Assembly: GCF_004366595.1 (NCBI RefSeq) | Contig: NZ_SORE01000001.1 | Coordinates: 62,001 to 126,000, forward strand | Origin: Paraburkholderia rhizosphaerae | GTDB taxonomy: Bacteria; Pseudomonadota; Gammaproteobacteria; Burkholderiales; Burkholderiaceae | Direction of reading: 5' to 3' | DNA length: 64,000 bases | Shown: piece by piece, positions 41,169 to 49,569 of the stretch | Layout of the letters: each line of letters starts with the position of its first letter | Position numbering within the stretch: position 1 is the first letter of the stretch | Notes under the pieces: generated by a model | What the model was told of the DNA's origin: nothing | The model's input: the letters and a program-made list of their open reading frames with translations, nothing else | The model's database searches: none | Translations under genes and position numbers: made by a program

Positions 41169-43501
41169 TCGGCAAACCGGTTCCGCGTGTCGAAGATTTG
41201 CGCTTCGTCACCGGCAAAGGACAATACACCGACGACCTGCACGTCGAGGGCCAGCTCCATGCGGCATTTCTGCGTTCGCCTCATGCGCATGCGGTGCTCA
41301 ATTCGATCGACACAACGACAGCACGTGAAGCGCCTGGTGTCGTCGCGGTGCTCGTCGGTCAGGACTATGTCGACGACGGTTTCCTCGGCTGCGACCACGT
41401 GCCGAACCCGATCGATGCCGTCGATGCAACGAAAAAGGCGTTCCTCACGTCGTCAACCGGGTCGATTTTCAATCAGTTGCATATTCCGCTGCCGGTCGAC
41501 CGCGTTCGATACGTTGGAGAAGCGATCGCGATGGTGGTCGCCGAAACGCCGCTGCAAGCGCGCAATGCGGCCGAAATGATCGAAGTCGATTACGACGTGC
41601 TCGACGCCGTGGTCAACGGTGCGGATGCGATGCACGAAGACGCGCCGCAGTTGTGGGAAGGCGCGCCCGGCAATCTGTGTTTCCAGACACAGATTGGTGA
41701 CCGCGATGAAGCGCGCCGTATTCTCGCGAGCGCGCATCATGTCGTGCAACGCGAGTTTCATCACAGCCGGCTCGTGAACTGCCAGATGGAACCGCGCAGC
41801 GCGATTGGCGACTACGACGCGCAGGCCGGCACCTATACGCTGATTTCCGGCAGCCAGGGCGCGGTGCGCCAGAAGCTGGTGATCGCCGGCGCGTTGAAAG
41901 TGCCGCCAGCACAAGTTCGCGTGGTCTGCCCGGATACCGGCGGCGGCTTTGGACCGCGCTCATTCGTGTACGTCGAACAGCTGGCCGTCGTGTGGGCCGC
42001 GCGCCGCATCGGCCGCGCGGTTAAATGGACCAGCGATCGCAGTGAAGCGTTTCTGTCCGACTATCAGGGACGCGATCAGATCATCCGCTCGACGATCGGC
42101 TTTTCGAAAGACGGTCGCATTCTCGCAATCGACAACGAATGGATTGGCAACGTCGGCGCGCATACAGTGTCATACGTGCCGATGTCGAACGGCACGCGCA
42201 TCATGACCACCGTCTACGACGTACCGGTCGCGGCCGTGCATGTCAGCGCGGTGTTGACGAACACGGTGCCGACCGCGCCGTATCGCGGCGCGGGACGTCC
42301 TGAAGCACACCATGTGATCGAGCGGATGCTCGACCTCGCCGCCGCGGAACTGGGCCTCGACCGTGTCGAGATTCGCCGGCGCAATCTGGTCACACACGAC
42401 AAGCTGCCGTACCGGAGCCCGATGGGCCTCACTTACGACAGCGGCGAGTTTTCACGCAACATGGAACGTGCGCTGACACTCGCCGAATGGGATAGCTTCG
42501 AAGCGCGCCGCGCCGCATCGCGCGCGCAAGGCAAGCTGCGCGGCATCGGTCTCGCGAACTATATCGAGTCGCCAGTCGGCGCACCACGCGAGCGCATCGA
42601 ACTCACCGTGCTACCGGATGGACGAGTCGATATCGTCTCGGGCACGCAATCGACTGGCCAAGGGCACGAAACCACCTTTGCGCAAGTCGTCGCGCAACAC
42701 CTGGGCGTGCCGATGTCCGCCGTGAAGCTGCGCACCGGCGATACCGCGTTCGTCAGCATCGGCGGCGGCAGCCATTCGGACCGCACGATGCGCCTGGGCG
42801 GCATGTTGCTGGTCGATACTGCTGCGCAGATCGTCGCGACCGGCAAGCGCGTTGCCGCGACGCTGTTCGATATCGCCGACGCAAAGGTGGAATTTGTCGA
42901 TGGCCATTTTGTCGACCCCGCGTCGGGCCGCCGCACGAGCCTGTTCGAAATCGCGCGCCACGTCGCGAGCGACGGCCTGCCGGGCGAGCCCGCGAAGAAA
43001 AAGCTCTACGCGGAAGCGGAAGTCAACACGCGCGTGCCCGCGCATCCAACCGGCTCGGCGATCTGCGAGCTCGAGGTCGATCCGGACACCGGCATCGTCA
43101 CGCTGGTCAACTACACATCGGTCGATGACGTCGGCCAGCCGATCAACCCGCTGATCGTCGAAGGCCAGGTACACGGCGGCCTCGCACAAGGGATCGGCCA
43201 GGCGTTATCGGAGACCTGCTACGTCGATCGCGAAACAGGCCAGGTGCTGACCGGCTCGTACATGGACTACGGGATGCCGCGCGCGGGCGTAGTGCCGCCG
43301 TTGCGCGTCGAGCTGACCGAAGACCCGACGCACGGCAACCCGCTGCGCGTGAAAGGCGGCGGAGAGAGCGGCATCACGCCGGCCACTGCGACGATCTTCA
43401 ACGCACTTGCCGATGCGCTAAAGGAGATCGGCAATGAAGAGCTCGATATGCCGGCTACGCCGAAAGTGGTCTGGGAATACATCCATCGCGATGCGGCGTA
43501 A
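41165..43501 (+). CDS. Molybdenum hydroxylase, large Mo-cofactor subunit (xanthine dehydrogenase family)
   Basis: A 778-residue catalytic subunit that hydroxylates its substrate with water-derived oxygen. The sequence shows GGGFGPRSF, the loop TAPYRGAGRPEAHHV (not the AYRCSFR loop of true CO dehydrogenase), GTQSTGQGHETT for the cofactor, and the active-site Glu in VKGGGESGITPA. So it is not a CO dehydrogenase; it belongs with enzymes that hydroxylate ring carbons, often next to a nitrogen. The ATG at 41165 overlaps the small-subunit stop. Together with the three genes before it, it should form an (alpha-beta-gamma) complex in the cytoplasm. Substrate not known. Confidence 0.94.
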   Translation: MIGKPVPRVEDLRFVTGKGQYTDDLHVEGQLHAAFLRSPHAHAVLNSIDTTTAREAPGVVAVLVGQDYVDDGFLGCDHVPNPIDAVDATKKAFLTSSTGSIFNQLHIPLPVDRVRYVGEAIAMVVAETPLQARNAAEMIEVDYDVLDAVVNGADAMHEDAPQLWEGAPGNLCFQTQIGDRDEARRILASAHHVVQREFHHSRLVNCQMEPRSAIGDYDAQAGTYTLISGSQGAVRQKLVIAGALKVPPAQVRVVCPDTGGGFGPRSFVYVEQLAVVWAARRIGRAVKWTSDRSEAFLSDYQGRDQIIRSTIGFSKDGRILAIDNEWIGNVGAHTVSYVPMSNGTRIMTTVYDVPVAAVHVSAVLTNTVPTAPYRGAGRPEAHHVIERMLDLAAAELGLDRVEIRRRNLVTHDKLPYRSPMGLTYDSGEFSRNMERALTLAEWDSFEARRAASRAQGKLRGIGLANYIESPVGAPRERIELTVLPDGRVDIVSGTQSTGQGHETTFAQVVAQHLGVPMSAVKLRTGDTAFVSIGGGSHSDRTMRLGGMLLVDTAAQIVATGKRVAATLFDIADAKVEFVDGHFVDPASGRRTSLFEIARHVASDGLPGEPAKKKLYAEAEVNTRVPAHPTGSAICELEVDPDTGIVTLVNYTSVDDVGQPINPLIVEGQVHGGLAQGIGQALSETCYVDRETGQVLTGSYMDYGMPRAGVVPPLRVELTEDPTHGNPLRVKGGGESGITPATATIFNALADALKEIGNEELDMPATPKVVWEYIHRDAA

Positions 43502-43562
43502 ATACCCTCGACCCGCGCAATCCACGCGCAGCGGCGGCTCGAACTGAAACCAGGGAACTTGC

Positions 43563-44288
43563 ATGTCCACAGAATTCGTTGCAATCAAGCGGAACGGTCC
43601 GCTGCTCGACATCCTGCTCGACCGGCCCGAGAACGGCAATCTGATCAACGCGGAAATGAGCGACGCGATCATCGCCGCCGTAACGAACATTGACGACGAC
43701 GTCAAACTTGTGCGCATCGGCAGCAGCAGCGCCGATTTCTGCAAGGGCCGTCAGTCGCCGATGCCGCCCGCCGATGCGAAGCCATCGGCGGAGACGCTGC
43801 GCCGTGTCGTCGCGGCGCCGCCGCTGGCGCTGTACGACGCGCTAAAGGCCGTGCGCGTGCCGGTCGTGTCCGTCGTACGTGGCGAAGCGATTGGCGTCGG
43901 TTGTGCGTTGGCGGGCGTTTGCGACGTTGCGCTCGCCGCCGATACCGCCGTGTTCCAGATCCCCGAAATGGAACGCGATATTCCGCCGACCCTCGTCATG
44001 TCCGCGCTGATCGGCCGCGTGCCGGTCAAGACCGTCGCGCATATGGTATTGAGCCGCGAACGTCTCAGTGCGACCGAGGCGTTGCATGCGGGGCTCGTGA
44101 GCCGCGTCGTCGCAGCAGCGGAGCTCGATACGGCGACGGAAAAATTGACGCAAACGCTGCTCGGCTGCAGCGCGGTCACATTGCGGGCGGTCAAGCAGTT
44201 CCTGCATCTCGCACCGGAAATGCCGGCCTCGGGTGCAAGCGGCTTCGCTGCGCACCTGGCGGCCACCGCACTATCGGCGCGCTTCTGA
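43563..44288 (+). CDS. Crotonase (enoyl-CoA hydratase/isomerase) family protein
   Basis: A 241-residue crotonase-fold protein. The oxyanion-hole segments are SSADFCKGRQ and GEAIGVGCALAGVCDVALA, and the C-terminal helices contain ALHAGLVSRVV. The normal catalytic Glu positions are not obvious: the segment after DTAVFQIPEMERDIPP differs from typical hydratases. No CoA ligase occurs in the cluster, so it may act on a free acid or on a CoA ester made elsewhere; crotonases also hydrolyse or cleave cyclic diketones. It lies 61 bp after the molybdenum subunit gene. Confidence 0.87.
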   Translation: MSTEFVAIKRNGPLLDILLDRPENGNLINAEMSDAIIAAVTNIDDDVKLVRIGSSSADFCKGRQSPMPPADAKPSAETLRRVVAAPPLALYDALKAVRVPVVSVVRGEAIGVGCALAGVCDVALAADTAVFQIPEMERDIPPTLVMSALIGRVPVKTVAHMVLSRERLSATEALHAGLVSRVVAAAELDTATEKLTQTLLGCSAVTLRAVKQFLHLAPEMPASGASGFAAHLAATALSARF

Positions 44289-44356
44289 TTTCGATTGCGC
44301 CGGCACGAAAAAAGCCGACTTATCCATACGCATCCGCATTGCGCGAGGACCCCCAC

Positions 44357-45934
44357 GTGAGACCGAAGACAGTCATTTCCTCCACCGTGCAAGGCGCGGC
44401 GGCCCCGGACCTCGAACAGTTCCGCCTGCGCCGTTTTCTCGACGCACTCGACGAAAGCGAACTCGAACGCCGCGAAGAACCGGTCGATCTTGCCGACGTC
44501 GCCGCGATCATGGAAGGCAATCCGCGTGCGGTTTGGTTCAAGCGTCCGGCAGGCGGCGCGATCTCGCTCGCCGGCAGTGTCGCCGCGAGCCGCACTCGCC
44601 TTGCGCACGCATTCGATACAACGCCTCAAAAACTGCTCGCAACCGTACGCGAACGGCTCGCGATAAAGGGCAAGCTCGTCGAGGTCACGCGCGAGGAAGC
44701 ACCGGTGCAGCAGGTCGTGTTGACCGGCGATGCGTGCGACTTCACCGCGTTGCCCGTGCATTTGCAGCACGATCTCGACGGTGCGCCGTATATTTCGGCA
44801 TCCATCGATTTTGCCGTCGATCCGGAAACCGGCTGGACCAATGTCGGCATTCGCCGCCTGATGCTGCGCGGCCGACGCACAGCGGGAATCGACCTCGTCG
44901 CACCGTCCGATCTGCGCGCTATCAGCATTGCCCATTCGAAGCGAGGTGAACGTCTGCCGATCGCATTTGCAGTCGGCACGCACCCCGTCGACCACGTCGG
45001 CGCAACAATGCGTATTCCGGCCGATGAGCTCGAACTCGTTGCCGCGCTGCGCGGCACGCCGATGGGCGTCGTCAAATGCGTGACGAACGATCTGCTGGTG
45101 CCCGCCGATGCGGAATTCATCCTCGAGGGCTATCTCGACGAGCGCGGCCATGCGGAACCCGAAGGGCCGTACGGCGAATTCCTCGGCTACTACGGCGGTG
45201 TGAAGACGAACCCGGTGTTTCATCTGACCGCGATCACGCATCGGCGCGACGCGGTGTTCCAGACCTGCACGATCGGCGGCCGCTCGATGGCGCGCACCGA
45301 CACCGCGCAACTCGCCGCACTGCGCACCGAGGTCACCGTGTGGCGCGCGCTCGAAACCGCCGTGCGCGAAGTCAAAGCGGTCTATTGCAGCCCGGCGACC
45401 GGCGGCATGTTCAACGTGCGCATCGCGCTGCAACAGCGCGTGCCCGGCGAGGCACGTAATGCGATCGCCGCGGTGTTCGCATCGCTTGCGAACGTCAAGC
45501 ATGTGTTCGTCGTCGACCCGGACATCGACATCTTCTCCGAGGAACAGATGGACTGGGCGCTCGCGACGCGTTTCCAGGCCGATCGCGATCTGGTCGTGCA
45601 GAATGGCCTGCGCGCGATGCCGCTCGATCCGTCACTGCATGGCATCGCACACGGTGCGGCCAGTACCGCGAAAGCGGGCTTCGATCTGACGTTGCCGTTG
45701 CTTGCACCGGGTGCACAACGGCCGCTCGAACACCGGGTGCCGACGCCGCCGCGCTACGAAGGCACGCGTTTCAAGTCGCTCGAAGCGGCGCTCGAAGACG
45801 GCCCGAAGCGCTTTGCCGAGCTGATGGCCGCGACCGGCACGCGCGACGGCCGCGAGGTCGTGCGCTGGCTCGAGGATATCGCCGCGACCCGTGCAATCAC
45901 ACGCGACGATGAAGGTCGCTACGCATTTTCCTGA
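44357..45934 (+). CDS. UbiD-family prenyl-FMN-dependent decarboxylase
   Basis: A 525-residue decarboxylase of aromatic or alpha,beta-unsaturated acids. The prFMN and metal site region is seen in NVGIRRLMLRGRRTAGI and the catalytic Glu-rich segment GHAEPEGPYGEFLGYYGG. It has the three-domain length of catabolic UbiD enzymes (about 500 residues). The GTG at 44357 is chosen because it begins shortly before the conserved region and has GAGG upstream; the first in-frame ATG lies too far inside. The matching UbiX gene opens the cluster, so cofactor and enzyme are made together. Whether it removes the original carboxyl or one exposed after hydroxylation is not decided. Confidence 0.9.
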   Translation: MRPKTVISSTVQGAAAPDLEQFRLRRFLDALDESELERREEPVDLADVAAIMEGNPRAVWFKRPAGGAISLAGSVAASRTRLAHAFDTTPQKLLATVRERLAIKGKLVEVTREEAPVQQVVLTGDACDFTALPVHLQHDLDGAPYISASIDFAVDPETGWTNVGIRRLMLRGRRTAGIDLVAPSDLRAISIAHSKRGERLPIAFAVGTHPVDHVGATMRIPADELELVAALRGTPMGVVKCVTNDLLVPADAEFILEGYLDERGHAEPEGPYGEFLGYYGGVKTNPVFHLTAITHRRDAVFQTCTIGGRSMARTDTAQLAALRTEVTVWRALETAVREVKAVYCSPATGGMFNVRIALQQRVPGEARNAIAAVFASLANVKHVFVVDPDIDIFSEEQMDWALATRFQADRDLVVQNGLRAMPLDPSLHGIAHGAASTAKAGFDLTLPLLAPGAQRPLEHRVPTPPRYEGTRFKSLEAALEDGPKRFAELMAATGTRDGREVVRWLEDIAATRAITRDDEGRYAFS

Positions 45935-45943
45935 CGCAGCATC

Positions 45944-45970
45944 GCGCGGCCGCCGCGGGGGTGGCCGCGC
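45944..45970 (+). terminator. G/C hairpin after the UbiD gene
   Basis: GCGCGGCC and GGCCGCGC make an eight-base-pair stem around an 11-base loop, 10 bp after the UbiD stop. No T-run follows, so termination is uncertain; some readthrough into the LysR gene is possible. Confidence 0.4.
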
Positions 45971-46046
45971 ATCCGGGCTTCTTCACACGAAACGGACGGG
46001 ATAGAATCTGCGGCATTCGTAAGTTGGACACGAAGGATCGCCGTCA

Positions 46047-47018
46047 ATGAATCTCTCCCTCAAGCAGCTAAAAGTCTTTCTCGGGGTCGCAAACGCATCG
46101 AGCTTCACGAAAACCGCGCAAAGCATGCATCTGAGCCAGGCGGCGCTGAGCGCGATCATCCGCGAACTCGAAACCCAGTTGCAATGCCGGCTGCTCGAAC
46201 GTACGACCCGCACCGTCGCGCTGACCGACGCGGGTCGCGCGTTCTATCCGACGGCCATGAAGATCGTCGAAACGCTCGAGAAATCGGTAATCGAATTGAA
46301 CGAGCTTGGCCGTCAGAAGCAGGAATCGCTGCTGCTCGGCTGCACGCCGATGATCGCCGCGAGCCTGATGCCGCAGGTACTCGCGCGGTTTGCGCGCGCC
46401 AATCCGTCGTCCACCATCGAACTCGTCGACCGGCCGCCCGGCGAATTGCTGCGCATGGTCGAAGAGGGTGACCTTGATGCGGCGTTCGGCATCTTTTTTT
46501 CGCAGCTTTCCGGCATCGACCGCATGCCGATTTTTCCAACACGGCTGGTCGCGGTGTCGGCGGAAGGCGACACTTCGCTGGGCGGCGCTGCCGCGCGCGA
46601 GCGGCACGGCGTGCGCTGGAGCGCGCTCGAAGGACTGCCGCTCATTACGCTACCCAAGGACAATCCGCTGCAAAGATTGATCGAAGCGACGCTGTCGAAA
46701 GAAGAAGTAACCGTCAGCCGGCGCATGGTAGTCGGACACCTGCAAACCGCGATCGCGATGGCTCACGAAGGATTGGGCATAGCGGTGATGCCGTCGTTCT
46801 GCGAACACATCTGCAGGCACTACCGTGTGCAAATCGACGTCATGCGGCCGGAGATCGAGTTCTCGTTTTACCGGATCACGCGTAGCGGCCGCGATACGCT
46901 TGCTGTGCTCGATACATTTACGGAAATGTTCGCGCAGGCAGCTCAGCAACGCCCCGTCGCGGCGAGTCCGGAACTGACGCCGGCTCCGGTCGTTGCGGCC
47001 GCGCAGCGCGGCAAATAG
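46047..47018 (+). CDS. LysR-family transcriptional regulator of the catabolic cluster
   Basis: A 323-residue LysR protein. The N-terminal winged HTH is LSLKQLKVFLGVANASSFTKTAQSMHLSQAALSAIIRELE (residues 3-42, first part shown in segments), followed by a substrate-binding domain of two lobes (LLGCTPMIAASLMPQVLARF, LPLITLPKDNPLQRL, GHLQTAIAMAHEGLGIAVMP). An aromatic acid or intermediate probably acts as inducer. It lies 112 bp after the UbiD gene on the same strand. Likely targets are the palindromic elements at 34352 and 35239. Confidence 0.9.
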   Translation: MNLSLKQLKVFLGVANASSFTKTAQSMHLSQAALSAIIRELETQLQCRLLERTTRTVALTDAGRAFYPTAMKIVETLEKSVIELNELGRQKQESLLLGCTPMIAASLMPQVLARFARANPSSTIELVDRPPGELLRMVEEGDLDAAFGIFFSQLSGIDRMPIFPTRLVAVSAEGDTSLGGAAARERHGVRWSALEGLPLITLPKDNPLQRLIEATLSKEEVTVSRRMVVGHLQTAIAMAHEGLGIAVMPSFCEHICRHYRVQIDVMRPEIEFSFYRITRSGRDTLAVLDTFTEMFAQAAQQRPVAASPELTPAPVVAAAQRGK

Positions 47019-47063
47019 CGCAGCGATTGCGATTCGTTCGTCGAACGAATCGGTCGCAGCCCA

Positions 47064-47645
47064 TCACGCCCGGCGCTCAACCGCGGGCTTACCGTCGCCG
47101 TTCGCCCCACGATTGCCGCACGCCATGCTCGAAAATACGCCATCGCGTCGAATCAGTCCATGGAACATCGCGGCGGCCAGATGCGCGAGGAACGTGACGA
47201 ATAGCAACATCGCAAGCCAGGTATGCGCGCCGCGCAGAAACGCATACAGACGCGGACTCTGCGGCACGATCGGCGGCAGATCGAAGCCCGCGAACATATG
47301 CACCGGAAATCCGCCCGCCGACAACATCGACCAGCCGACCAGCGGCATCGCAAACAGCAGCAGATATAGCAGCCAGTGCGATCCGTGCGCGATGCCGCGC
47401 TGCCAGCCCGGCATATCGGCCGGCAACGGCGGCGGCCGGTGCGTGATACGCACGATCAGGCGCAACGCCACCAGCACGAAAATCGCAATGCCGAGCGGCC
47501 GATGGATCGCAATGAGTGTCAAATGCAGCCGCGATACCGTTGCAACCATCCCGACGCCGATAAACAGCATCGCCACCACGAGCGGCGCCATTAGCCAATG
47601 GAAGAAGCGAGCGGGCAGACTGAAATGTGCTTGACCTGCTTTCAT
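47064..47645 (-). CDS. Cytochrome b561
   Basis: A 193-residue inner-membrane diheme cytochrome with four spans. The heme-ligand His residues lie in LPARFFHWLMAPL, LIAIHRPLGIAIF, IAHGSHWLLYLLL and GAHTWLAMLLFVTFLAHLAA. It overlaps the catalase-peroxidase gene by ATGA, a pairing seen in other proteobacteria, and probably passes quinol electrons to that periplasmic enzyme. The last 25 residues are a charged tail. Confidence 0.92.
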   Translation of the reverse strand: MKAGQAHFSLPARFFHWLMAPLVVAMLFIGVGMVATVSRLHLTLIAIHRPLGIAIFVLVALRLIVRITHRPPPLPADMPGWQRGIAHGSHWLLYLLLFAMPLVGWSMLSAGGFPVHMFAGFDLPPIVPQSPRLYAFLRGAHTWLAMLLFVTFLAHLAAAMFHGLIRRDGVFSSMACGNRGANGDGKPAVERRA

Positions 47646-48706
47646 TGATGACCTTCTATCGACGGAATCTGCCCTGCGGGCATGTGAGCCTCTTCACGAA
47701 GCCTGCGATTGTAGGACACGGCGTAAGCCGCCGAACGCGCGGCGAGCAGCGGATCGTCGGACGGCTTCAGCCCATCGGGTAGTACCGTCGGATCGTAGTT
47801 GATGTCGCGGCAATCGCCATCGGCTTGCGCAGTTTCGCGCTGGATGGTCAACGTCCCCGCGTCGATCTGCCTGCGATCGTCGGGCCATGCCTGAGTGGCG
47901 TCGTTCGTTACATCGCCGGGCGCGGCCACCGTCAGAATCAGGTGCCAGCGCAACGGCCCTTGCGCGAGCCGGTTTGAAAGTTCTTCCGAAAGATAGTCCG
48001 GCGCATTGCCGCTCGGCTTCGCAGGCTCATAAGCCGCTTCGGGCACCATCGCCCAGCGGATAAACGACGTATTGCCATCGGCGTCGATCGCGCGAAACGC
48101 GTTGATGCTGTAATACGCGGCGTTGGCGAAGCTGCTCGAAGGCGGATGGGCCTTCACCCATTTCATGAACGGCTGCGTCTCCGGGTGCGCGGCAAAGAAC
48201 GCTTTCAGCTTCGCCGGATCAGGCTTGCCCGTCGTCGGGTCGGGTTTGCCCGCCACAAGCTGCTGATAAAACGCTTCAGGTGTGTTGACCACGAACACCG
48301 GTGTGTTGTTCATCCCGGTTCGCCATTGCGCATGATTCGGCAATTGGAACTCAAGCGCGAAACTGCGCACCGGCGTGCCGCCATCCGGCGCGACCGGATT
48401 CGGCCCCGGAATGGCGAAGCGGCCGATCACCGGCGTGCGCACCGGTTCGAACACTTCCGCACGCGAGATGCCCGACGCCTTGCCATTGCCTTCGAAGTAG
48501 CCGGCAACACAGACGCCCTTCGCATGATTGCGGCGATAGCCCGGATGCACGCCGGTGTACGTTTCGAATTTATTGACGATGTGTTGGGGCGTCAGACGGT
48601 CCGGTGCAGCGAAACCCGCGACATAGACAAAGGCGCCGCCCACCGCGAGCACCACCACGCCAATTGCGGCTAGTTTGCCGACTTCCGAAAACGGTCGTTC
48701 TTTCAT
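47642..48706 (-). CDS. Catalase-family peroxidase (SrpA-like), periplasmic
   Basis: A 354-residue heme protein of the small catalase family. A membrane anchor or signal (IGVVVLAVGGAFVYVAGF) places the enzyme in the periplasm. The active-site His is in RRNHAKGVCVAGYFEGNG and the proximal heme Tyr in AAYAVSYNRRLREE. Such proteins act more as peroxidases than catalases and are coupled to the cytochrome b561 encoded next. The 185-bp region before it probably has its promoter, facing that of the GST gene. Confidence 0.9.
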   Translation of the reverse strand: MKERPFSEVGKLAAIGVVVLAVGGAFVYVAGFAAPDRLTPQHIVNKFETYTGVHPGYRRNHAKGVCVAGYFEGNGKASGISRAEVFEPVRTPVIGRFAIPGPNPVAPDGGTPVRSFALEFQLPNHAQWRTGMNNTPVFVVNTPEAFYQQLVAGKPDPTTGKPDPAKLKAFFAAHPETQPFMKWVKAHPPSSSFANAAYYSINAFRAIDADGNTSFIRWAMVPEAAYEPAKPSGNAPDYLSEELSNRLAQGPLRWHLILTVAAPGDVTNDATQAWPDDRRQIDAGTLTIQRETAQADGDCRDINYDPTVLPDGLKPSDDPLLAARSAAYAVSYNRRLREEAHMPAGQIPSIEGHQ

Positions 48707-48891
48707 GAACCCTACCTTTGCTTGAGATTCGCAATGGGGCGAACACGGCGCTTTCGCATTTATTCCACCAGTTTTCGAGGTCGTACAAATGTAAGGTTAA
48801 AGGTTGAACAAGACGCCTAACAAACCACTGCAAACAAATACTGTCGCGTTTATCCTATCGACGCTCACACCTTGTTTCCGGGAAATCCATC

Positions 48892-49569
48892 ATGTCTGTT
48901 TGCAGCCAATTTGAACTATTCGGTTTCTGGCGCTCGTCGGCCACGTATCGGGTGCGCGTCGCTTTGAACCTGAAGAAAATGAACGCGCAGGAAATGACCA
49001 TCGATCTCGATGCGGGTCAGCAGCAAAGTCCGGAATTTCTCAAGGTGAATCCGCTCGGCGCATTGCCGACGTTGATCGAACCTGGACAGCAGCCGCTCAC
49101 GCAATCGCTTGCGATTCTCGAATATCTCGAGGAGATACAGCCGACGCCGCCGCTGTTGCCGTCTGACCCGCGCGGCCGCGCACGCGTCCGTTCGATCTCG
49201 TCGATGCTGACCGCCGATACGCACCCGCTCGTCGTGCCACGGGTCAAGAACTACCTGATGGAGCGCGGTGGTTTCGATCTCGCGGCCTGGCGCGAATGGC
49301 AAATCCAATGGTTCGGCGCGGGCATTCGCGCGCTGGAAAGACGCCTCGTCACCGAACCGGGCACGGGCATCTGGTGCCACGGCGATACGCCGACGTTCGC
49401 CGATATTTCGCTCGCGAGCATCATCGCGGTGATGCGCGTGTTCAACGTATCGATCCCTAACACGCCGACCGTGGATCGCATCGTCGAGCAGTGCGATGCG
49501 CACGAAGCATTCCTGAAGGCCGCGCCGTACCGGCAGCTTGGCGCGCCGCCGGTCCCGGTGCGCGGCTAG
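48892..49569 (+). CDS. Zeta-class glutathione S-transferase, maleylacetoacetate-isomerase type
   Basis: A 225-residue GST. The zeta signature FGFWRSSATYRVRVALNLKK (variant of SSxSxRVRIAL) is at residues 10-30, the glutathione site includes NPLGALPTLIEPG and TQSLAILEYLEE, and the C-terminal domain ends with HEAFLKAAPYRQ. Zeta GSTs isomerise maleylacetoacetate or maleylpyruvate to the fumaryl form. It is not adjacent to the catabolic cluster, but its reaction would precede the fumarylacetoacetase at 37122. Its stop codon shares the CTAG palindrome with the convergent porin gene. Confidence 0.85.
   Translation: MSVCSQFELFGFWRSSATYRVRVALNLKKMNAQEMTIDLDAGQQQSPEFLKVNPLGALPTLIEPGQQPLTQSLAILEYLEEIQPTPPLLPSDPRGRARVRSISSMLTADTHPLVVPRVKNYLMERGGFDLAAWREWQIQWFGAGIRALERRLVTEPGTGIWCHGDTPTFADISLASIIAVMRVFNVSIPNTPTVDRIVEQCDAHEAFLKAAPYRQLGAPPVPVRG

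Noticed and set aside
41165..43501. Carbon monoxide dehydrogenase
   Set aside because: The AYRCSFR active-site loop of CoxL is missing; the loop is PYRGAGRPEA as in ring hydroxylases.
43751..45502. Open frame of 583 codons opposite the crotonase and UbiD genes
   Set aside because: Antisense to two genes with complete family motifs; no start context.
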